Source: Haliclona indistincta (lineage: Eukaryota > Porifera > Demospongiae > Haplosclerida > Chalinidae). From it: a stretch of 64,000 bases of DNA. Within the stretch, counting starts at the first letter, position 1. Each line of letters begins with the position of its first letter. Positions 55,925 through 64,000 of the stretch are shown here, in pieces. The notes under the pieces are model-generated. The model saw nothing but the letters and a program-made list of their open reading frames with translations, ran no database searches and was not told the DNA's origin. Position numbers and translations under genes: made by a program. The stretch spans positions 6,996,547 through 7,060,546 of the forward strand of contig OZ024791.1 of NCBI GenBank assembly GCA_964017065.1, in the 5' to 3' direction.

Positions 55925-57524
55925 ATGCAATAGTAAAGTTTATCAACTTGGACATGCACTTTGTATTTAGGTAGCTTGCAAATTTTAGTGATGCGGTTGT
56001 CTTGTTCTCATTTACACTATTACAATCCTAGGATAGTTGAATGAGAGTCTTAACAACATTCATAGCTCTGGAGGTTGCGTACGTGACTCGATTCCACTCT
56101 GGTATTTGTTGCTCATAGCTGTCCGGTTATGGTCACCCCCTTACTGTTAGTAGAGCTGTGGGAGTATACCACTATGTATACCAAAGTCACTCCACTATCC
56201 CTAAACGCTAACCGGTCGAGTTAGAGTGCAGATGAGTTTCCAATACAACAGCCTGTATTAGTTATGAGCTTGTCAATATTTTCTATTTTAGCAAAGGGAG
56301 GAGGCAGAAAGGCAGAAAGATTATCAAAGCCGAGCGTATTTTAACAATAGTGTGGTTGGCTCATCAAATTTCTCCTCCTATTGATCAAAGGAGGCCTTCA
56401 ATAGCCTTAAGAAGCAACATTCAACGAGTGTTCTCTCCCACCTGGCACCACCTGCATACCGCTGCAGTAGTGTCTGGGCATGCGGTAGAGTAGTGCTGAA
56501 TTCCATAGCATACATATTTTCTAATAATAGTCATGTAAACAGATTCTCTACACCTCGGAATATTATTTTTATACAGCTGTATAAGTTAAATTTTTTACCA
56601 GCAGTAAAGGATTAACTTGTTGTACACAACACGGACTGATGCCTCAGGCATGCAACTGATACCGTATTTGGTAGAAACTCTAACAGCAGATCAGCCGAAA
56701 CAAAATTAGTGTTGATTGTAATCTGATGACTAATCAGTTGCACTGGCATGTGACAGTGCATCGGGTGTTTTTTCCTTAACTGTAAATAGTTGCTATGCTC
56801 ATGTTTGTGTTGCACGCTTATACTGTGCAAAGCAAACTTCTGGTAATAAATAAAAACTCGCCAATAAGTTGCCTTTAACATCACAAGACACCTGAGACTC
56901 GGAAGAGAGAACTATATTCACTGCAGAGGGACCCACAAGCAGCTGACACACAATAAACTCCTTGCATGAATAATGACAATCTGACATGCAAGGAATGTGT
57001 AGGGGTATCTAGCTTCGGTTAATATTATGGAAACTCCTTTATCTGTCACTCCCACTGGGTCTACAGGATGAGATCATTCAACTACGATTCAATCACTGTG
57101 AATGATCATGTTTAATGGCACATTGCGAAGCAGTCGAATAGTGTTTTATAACTAAATTTACTTGCGATTTGTCGTGAATATCATAATCTGAACTCAACAA
57201 CAACATGCTGGCTGCATCATATGATCAGTCTTGCACGTACACACTGCTGCTACAGACAATCTTCTTCAACCATAGACACGGTTACTGCATAGTCTTTAGC
57301 GTTACATGAAAACATGGAATCGTAAAACCACGTCACGCTACCGTGCATCAGAGAATCTCTTCATGTGTTACCCACGACCGCAACATGATCATAAACACAC
57401 ACAATACTACCAACGACGACTACTGCAATGCATGCACATTTGCACTGCATGCGATTTAAATATACATTATTGTAGAACACACACTCACATCTACGCTGCC
57501 CCCTTGACTCAGTTGGCTGCTCAT
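51765..57524 (-). CDS. TRIM37: TRIM37 (RING, B-box, coiled coil, MATH E3 ubiquitin ligase), complete copy B
   Basis: First exon 57489-57524 (MSSQLSQGGSVD) joins in phase to GISELLKCYICFNKLQDTCI, matching the start of vertebrate TRIM37. RING is completed by RWIKYEKPSCPMCR; B-box CTVHPTNELKVYC, CETCRECTCFECGLWG; coiled coil QASKLNEMLKETM, SRRHLKQQAYEISSV; MATH domain GECWGYKKFFDLSKL, NDTLLLKLSIRQPTFHQQ; then KAQKGERSSLQTVATATAQT, absent from copy A. A tail of about 400 residues rich in Gln, Ser, His and Pro follows, ending NTSLSQIL (stop 51765-51767). The first intron is about 1.6 kb. Known role in vertebrates: ubiquitination at centrosomes, peroxisomes and chromatin. It is the likely functional copy since promoter, exon 1 and all domains are present. 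It is divergent from the CDK2AP1-like gene over 335 bp. Confidence 0.9.
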
Positions 57525-57859
57525 CCTGCGATCTGTTCCCGCCGCACGAGTGGTTTGTGGTTTACAACCTATCCAGCAATGAGAATGCTCAGTGTACGAT
57601 ACTCGATCGAGCGAGTTGTTGAAGTGATCGCGTCTTGTCGCCTTCGCTGACTCACTCTGCGAGCAAACCCGTTGCTGGCTGGAGTCTGGCGTGTGTGGTC
57701 GACTCGGTTGGGTAGGGCGGCTTTGAATTACGCGCGGGGGAGTCTTGGGTCACATAGCAAGGTTCATTGGTCGTGTCCACACGGAACCAATGGTGCTTGA
57801 CTTGAAACTCGTACTCAAAATGCAAGCCGCGCCTATTGTACGACCACGCCTACTAGAAA
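57525..57859. promoter_or_regulatory. Divergent TRIM37 B / CDK2AP1-like promoter region
   Basis: 335 bp between the opposite start codons. A CCAAT/ATTGG pair (cattggtcgtg and aaccaatgg) lies at about 57765-57791, a common feature of bidirectional animal promoters; a role here is inference. Confidence 0.5.
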
Positions 57860-58282
57860 ATGGTGGAACAAAAACCTCAAGTTCATCAAGCGCCCGTCAT
57901 CGCCACAGTGCCCGTTTTAACAAGTGGACCGGCACAGAATCAAAATGGTACCTTAGTACGGTTTAGCATCCATTAATAACGAATGATTATTGTCGTGTAA
58001 CAGGCCCAAGCGAGCCCCTTCTTGAACAGAGATACAATCATTTACTGAAAATGGTAGCTGAGATTGGAAGAGATGTCAAGCCTTCTTACACCAATAGCAA
58101 AGTCCATGCTGATCGGCTCAAGAAAAGTACCTCTTGATATCATTTTCTATCTTATCAGTTCATTCTCTTTCTCTGCAGATATCACCAGTACAAGATCAGT
58201 GCTGAGAGAATGTTTGATGGAATTAGATCGCCTGAGCAGACTTCAGTTGCAAGAAGAGCAGCAAAGATCACTCGGCAAATAA
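57860..58282 (+). CDS. CDK2AP1: CDK2AP1/2 (DOC1) homologue, NuRD-complex subunit
   Basis: Three exons: MVEQKPQVHQAPVIATVPVL (57860 to about 57946), a middle exon from 58003 and a last exon from 58179 ending in TAA at 58280-58282. The conserved C-terminal part has YNHLLKMVAEIGRDVKPSYT, NSKVHADRLKKNI, STRSVLRECLMELDRLSRLQ, close to the CDK2AP1 pattern [20 protein letters not shown] and LVRECLAETER. About 100 residues, the usual size. In vertebrates the protein binds CHD4 in NuRD and was first found as a CDK2-associated growth suppressor. The weak N-terminus is not conserved. The PLC start follows 217 bp downstream on the same strand. Confidence 0.88.
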
Positions 58283-58499
58283 TCTTAGAGACACTCCTCT
58301 CTCTGACAACAGAAGTCTTATTTATTACACTTATTATTCACATCTTTGCTTAAGAGAGGTGTTAGTTATTGGTTATTGAGGCTTCGTGTGGGTATGTAGC
58401 TCTGCTGTAGATGCTGCCAACTGAGTGTTAGTCTCTGCAATGGCTGTTGCTGGCGATACGGCACATATGGTAGCCCACCTGGTCTGCTAGTAGGCGATA

Positions 58500-61400
58500 A
58501 TGGATCTAGATTGGAACCTTCTAGCGCTTCATCGTGACAATGACGCCGGCAGAGTCAACCATTACGGTGGTCAACAGTTTGTGTGCAGTAGAGGATTGGA
58601 TGATGTTTGCAGCGTGTATGCTGGGTACATTCCTGCCATTCGCTCACTGATTGTCAAGCCTGTGAACAACAGCAGCAACATGGACAGCTCTTGCAAGCGC
58701 AGAGGAGGAGTGGCACTGGATGCGAACAGCATTCATGTGAGTTTCACTGCGATTGCTAGTCTAGATGCATACGACGTCTTGCGCGATCCGCTAGACCTCC
58801 GCCCTGTTTCGCGCGGATTCCACGTGCTTTGATAGGCGGTTTTGACTTTTGAGAGCGTTAATTCGTGTCTCCTGATCTCTTGTTTATCAGATGGTCTGCT
58901 GTGGAAATGCGGTGAAAGAGGAGTCCAAGACCAAGCAAGTTCTTCAGCAAAACAAGGCAAGCACACTAGCCCGACAGACTGTGGCACATGTAAAAACGCT
59001 AAGTATATTTCACACCCTGAAGTCATGGACAGTCATGACATGCATGTAGCTACAGCAGCTGTGCTAGAACAGTACGAGAGAGATATTTGCGTTCTAGTGA
59101 ATCGTTCACAGAGTAGCATATTGAGTGCCATGTGACACTAGCTAGTTGTATAGCCTCCATTTTGTTCATGTTGTTTACTACAGTACTACTGCATACACTC
59201 GCATTCACGCCTCGATATGTGATAATCTACTAATTGAGATTCATCTATTAGCAGATCACTAAAGATCAGTCTCTTAGCTTGTTCCACGGTGAACAGTGGC
59301 CTTGGAAGGAGCTGCAGCTTGTGGCGCCCGATCCTCACACATCCAGGTCATGGCGAGACTGGCTGTCATTCATCACAGCGAATCAACCAACACAGTTTTG
59401 TGACGACAACAAAATGGACTCTTGGTTGAAGAAAAAGTACATGGACGTGAAAATAAACCAAGGCGGTCATGTGCATTCATACAGTGCTATTAGTAGCATA
59501 AGCCATCTCAAGTTATGGCAATCAAACAGGGTGAGAATGTATTCCGTTACATAGATGACCATTCTCTCCTCTCTCTGCTCAGTTGCTGTCTGACATTCTC
59601 AAAGACGATGAGCAGCTCAGTTTTGCTGTGGAAGCCTGTCATGATGACCTACCATTTGATCTCTTCCAGGCTCTATACTATGCATATATTATTAGAGAAA
59701 GACCCGATATAGTACATTTATATAACCAGTATGCGCGCGAGACCACCAAGGAAGATGGCTTGCTTAGCTCATCACCTCCTATTGACGTACTAGTTGACAA
59801 GCCAAAGAAAATTCGTCAACGTAAGACCAAGGATCGACGCGGCAGTTTGTTTCCTACGAGAGAATCAGTAGCCCCAATTACTGTGGTGACACTTCAGAAA
59901 TCTCAAGAAATGTCAGTAAATTCTTTCCTAGTCTTTCTGCAAACTAGTCAGGGCTCCAGCAACATCACTCTCAATGATGCCCAAGATATTCTTTTTAAAT
60001 ACGATTTTCATTTTGGAAAGGACGCAGGTCCTACTCACGTACCTCTAAGAGTTTTTGCACACTATCTAATGTCACAAGAGACTGGCTCCCAAACCATACA
60101 GCCTTCTCAAGATTTGACCCAACCACTGGCAAACTACTTCATTGCCTCCTCGCACAATACTTACCTCACTGGACACCAGTTGTATGGAGACTCCTCCACT
60201 GCAATGTATGCTTCAGTGAGTCTCTCTGCATTGTACTGCACAGTGTGTGAGTGTAGTGCTGACTGTATTCAGGTATTGCTGACTGGATGCAGATGTGTTG
60301 AGCTAGATTGCTGGGATGGAGATGACGGAGAGCCTATGATCTATCACGGACACACTTTCACATCGAAAATCAAGTTTGAGGTTCATTTTTTGAATATTTT
60401 CTATCTCTTCTGTCATAGCTATAATTTCTCATTTCAGAACACAGTCAGGACTATTGCTGCATACGCCTTCAAGTCATCATCTTATCCTCTTATCCTGTCT
60501 CTTGAAAACCACTGTAGCATACCTCAACAGGCAAGCATTCTGTCTTCACCTGCCTCAGCTTCTAACTTATCTTTCTCAATAGATCAAGATGGTCCATTAC
60601 ATGAAAAAGTATTTTGGGAGTAGCCTTGTTTCAGATTTCATTGATGGTAACCCTTTTCCTACCACTCTACCTTCTCCCAAAGTATGTGAATTTCGCACTC
60701 ACATCAATGTTGTAATCTTGACATGTAGGATTTGATTAACAGAGTTTTAGTAAAGAATCGAAAAGCCCATTTAAAGGTAGTTGTCATTAATCCTTATGAT
60801 TGTTTCAAGCTTTCTCTCTCCAGCAGAACCTTAATTCCAGTCCAAATATTTCTCCGCCTACCTCCTCTCACGGCTTCTTTCCTGTTCATCTTACTCCTCA
60901 AAGTGCTTCGTCGCCTTGCATGTCTACCGCCACAACACCATGCAGCCCTGTCACTGCTGCCGCTCAGTTCAAATTCCCCTTCCCCACTTCTCAATCCTCT
61001 CCTCCATGTTCTCCTTCCAACTACATTTCGATTAGGGAGTTTCTTGATTCAGATCACCAGGCCTGCTCTCTTCCCTCCACGCCTGCTCCTGGGGGCAACT
61101 CAGGACACGATTTCATGTACACGATATTCGAAGAAGACATCAGGAGAGCATCGCAGGCTAATCAGTTACAAATAAATTTGCACCCTCAGCAAGAGGCAAA
61201 GCCACGCAGAGAGTCTAATAGTGTATCATTGCCACTTTCACCAATGCGTCCCACAACTCCTAATTTTTATGTTGAAGATGATGATGAAGAGATATTCGAT
61301 CCACCACCTCGGGTGGCTGGTCGGAGACGGGGCATGATGGTTAAGGACAGTCTTGATGATAGTGGCTGTGACATCGTATCACCAGATACTACTCCGTCAT

Positions 61401-64000
61401 TTCTTGCTCCTGTTCCTGCTGCAAACAAATTTCATTCCAGTCCTGAACCGCTTGCCAAAGCTCGTCAGCAACGATCTCGTAAATTAGCTTTGGCACAAAC
61501 TCCTGAGGTGATACTAGGATCGTCTCTGTCAGAAGATGTGCTAGTTAAAGCTCTTCACAAGTTAGACAAGACGTCTGCTTCAAATGTCAAGAGACAGGTA
61601 GAAACTGCTAAGGCAGCCTCGTCATCTCCTAAAACCAGACCGCATCCAGGCCTTTGTCAGTCCGCATCTTCTGGACAGCAACCGTGTGTACTGGTGCAGC
61701 CTTCCTTTGATGAGTCAGGTCACCACAGGAGTGACAACGAGACATCGAGACACGGTCCTTCAGTAATGAGTCCAATGAGTGCCAAGAGCCAGACTCTACC
61801 ACCTAGAAGTATCGCTAGCAGTGATCGCTTTCGTAAGAGAAGGTGTTCGGATCCTATTTTCTTCTCTAAACCTGACGACTCTGTCTCATCTAAGCTGGTC
61901 TCTGTGACGAGGCGTCGAGGCTCCATGTTGCCAACCACTCCTACTAGCATTGTGCAGTCTAACACCAGCAGCGGTGCCTCTCTTCGAGAGGACACTCTTG
62001 AAGAACAGAAATTCGTGCTCTCGTCTCCATCAACTAGCGGTGTGGACGATAGCTCGTGTTCCTCATCATCGCCAAGACCCAATTTAAAGCCTTTAACTAA
62101 GGCACACACTGCACACACGTTCATGTCTCCAGTCAGTCAAAAAAAGTGCGTCCACATACAATCTGTGTTTGAATCATGTGCTTGTTCCTATTCATAGGTC
62201 ACTGTATTCTCGTCGTCGTGGTAGTAGTGCAACTGAGTTGAGAAGTGCTGCTGAGAACGTCTCGCAGATTGTGGACACGGCTGAAGCCATCTACTCCAAG
62301 AAGGACATTGCGCCGGAACTATCAGATCTCGTGATCTACACAGAAACAAAGAAGTTCCACAGTTTCAAGGTAATGGAATATGTTCTAGCTGTCTGATTAA
62401 ATACTCTTCATACACAGACTCCTAAGCAGCAGCAAGTGATGAAATGCACTGAAATGTACTCCATTGCAGAAGCAGCAGCGAAGAAAGCTAACAAGAAGAA
62501 TCCACACGAATTCTATCAGTAAGCAATGAGATCGCTATCACCAGACTGTGTGATTCATCACTTTGCTGCAGGTACAACTCGCATCATCTCAGTAGGGTGT
62601 ATCCAGCCCCCATGCGGCTCAGCTCGTCAAACTATAACCCAGCTCTTTTCTGGATGTCTGGCTGCCAGATGGTCGCCATGAACTACCAAACTAGTGGTAA
62701 ACACGCAGCACCGTGTTAACAGGTAGCTCATTTGCATAACCTCTTTTTTCTGACCCCAGATGACCCCATGCAATACTACCACACCTTCTTCAAACAGAAC
62801 GGGGCCTGCGGATACGTCCTTAAACCTCCAGTAATAAATTGACACATGCATGTTTCTACTGCATGTACTCTGTTGTTTCATAGGAGCTAGAGGAGCAATT
62901 CAAACTGAGGCTAGATCAAACGTCTGACCATTTGGTAGAGCTGAAAATATCAGTGAGTATCAATACGCTTTTTGACTGTTTTTAAACAATCTGCTTGCAG
63001 TTGGTTTCAGTCCAACTGCACCAATCCACTCTTCTCTCTACTGCTTCTAGTAGCAGTACTACTGGTTCCATGTTTTTACCGTCTGTGGAGATTGAGGTGA
63101 GAGGAGTTGTTTCAACACTGCTTCTCACTGCATGTTTTTCTAAGATTTTTGGAGCTCCCAAAGACTGCATGAAGCATAAGATTCAGAGCAGCAGTATAGC
63201 TGGCCCTCTCATACTTTTCGAAAGAGAAACCACTTTTACTGCACGGCTTTCATTTCCTTGTTTGGCTGCTGTGAAATTTACACTTTGCACAGACAAAGGT
63301 GAGCTGTAAATTTTTTAAATTATCAAGTTGATCTTTTTACTATTTATTGCTATCGTTTTCACCTAATTAGACTCCTCTCCATTCACATACATGGGCATGT
63401 TCTCTGCTATTCACAACGGGTACCAACACGTGTTCTTTGATGGGGAGGGATGCCGTCTTGATCTCACTCCATGCATTTTGTTTTTGAATGTTCAAGTAAG
63501 CAACAAGCTGCACAATACACTACATCCTAAATGTGCTATATTGCAGGGTGCAAGCATCAGAAAGTTCAACGGAAGATATAGTTCTCAATCGTCTGCTTGT
63601 GAACTCTCACAGTGTAATCAGAACAGCTCTGGTCTGAATGGTTAGTGCTTGTTCATTATGCTACTCATGTAACTTCACAACAGCAAGCTCTTTTGTGAGT
63701 ATGGAAGAGTCTAATGAGTTCAACGACTGCGGTAGTCATGGTGACCAACTGTCCAGCTCTCGGTGTCTTGCCGTTGTCACTATTCATTATTCTGATCTAC
63801 CGAAAATCGAACATGACTATGTTACAATGTTTGCAGACGCCACTACTACAGCAGGGTAACTGCTATATGCATTATTTGAATCACATGACCATTTGATGTA
63901 GCGACCTGCTGGCTGGTGCCTTGGCTAAGCTAGGCCGGGATGTATACACAGCTTGTAAAGACATTACCGATCGAGAGGATGAGGACCAGTTGAACGAGCA
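58500..64000 (+). CDS. Phosphoinositide-specific phospholipase C, delta/eta-like, partial at window end
   Basis: Hydrolyses PI(4,5)P2 to IP3 and diacylglycerol. Starts [16 protein letters not shown]; the next exons give a likely PH domain ([20 protein letters not shown]) and degenerate EF-hand region ([15 protein letters not shown]). The X box follows: [62 protein letters not shown], with the two catalytic His in SSHNTY and HGHT. The X-Y linker is unusually long (about 450 residues, 60800-62250), Ser/Pro-rich with an acidic [13 protein letters not shown] patch. The Y box has [67 protein letters not shown]2-like region then starts ([28 protein letters not shown]) and the gene runs off the window. 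YHGxTxTSKI and SLENHC favour delta/eta over beta; the long linker does not fit delta. Some 5' exon borders are tentative. Confidence 0.88.

Noticed and set aside
60732..61175. Leu/Pro-rich ORF overlapping the PLC linker
   Set aside because: It is an alternative frame over the PLC exon; only the other frame joins in phase with the X and Y boxes.

Overview
The window reads as nuclear DNA of an early-branching animal, most likely a demosponge (Amphimedon-like). Genes are intron-rich but compact: introns are often 40-300 bp and intergenic gaps often under 300 bp. They encode metazoan families: a T-box factor, a nine-cysteine TGF-beta-type ligand, TRIM37 with a MATH domain, FBXW8, ARMC5, DNTTIP1, a CDK2AP1/DOC1-like protein, UXT and a death-domain protein. 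The assignment to sponges is inference from gene content and compactness. All exon models were traced by hand from GT-AG borders, reading phase and recalled family sequence; no database was searched.

Layout. 1-6080 (+): 3' half of a PITPNM/RdgB-type lipid-transfer protein. 6798-11581 (+): T-box gene. 12497-21203 (-): serine dehydratase, FBXW8 and ARMC5 in tandem, separated by only 94 and 63 bp. 21476-32170 (+): DNTTIP1, divergent from ARMC5, with introns full of simple repeats and mobile-element relics (a TIR insertion, a foldback element, a tRNA-derived SINE, a perfect 510-bp TG tract, two MITEs). 32549-38354: TGF-beta ligand (-), UXT (+), V-ATPase c'' subunit (-) and a PPM1F-like phosphatase (+), alternating in divergent and convergent pairs. 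38450-57524: a segmental duplication with two TRIM37 copies on the minus strand (A truncated at its 5' end, B complete), a third broken TRIM37 fragment and a death-domain gene between them. 57860-64000 (+): a CDK2AP1-like gene and a phosphoinositide phospholipase C running off the window.

The most notable object is a 5.16-kb DNA transposon at 43341-48504, inserted just upstream of TRIM37 copy A. It has 84-bp perfect terminal inverted repeats and a 9-10 bp target-site duplication, confirmed by the empty site in the duplicated copy B. It carries two convergent genes: a RecQ-like helicase with one in-frame stop, and an intact multi-exon protein with a ZAD-like zinc-binding N-terminus and a DUF6589-like body, the probable transposase. 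An 80-bp hairpin made only of the same terminal repeats sits 18 bp away with its own 9-bp duplication. A helicase-bearing Academ lineage (AcademH) is, as I recall, already described in animals and fungi, and this element may belong there.

Genes that may act together: DNTTIP1 (MiDAC deacetylase complex) and the CDK2AP1 homologue (NuRD) are both HDAC-complex subunits. TRIM37 and FBXW8 are ubiquitin-ligase components. PITPNM and PLC both act in phosphoinositide signalling. I see no operon; neighbourhood here reflects compactness and shared promoters.
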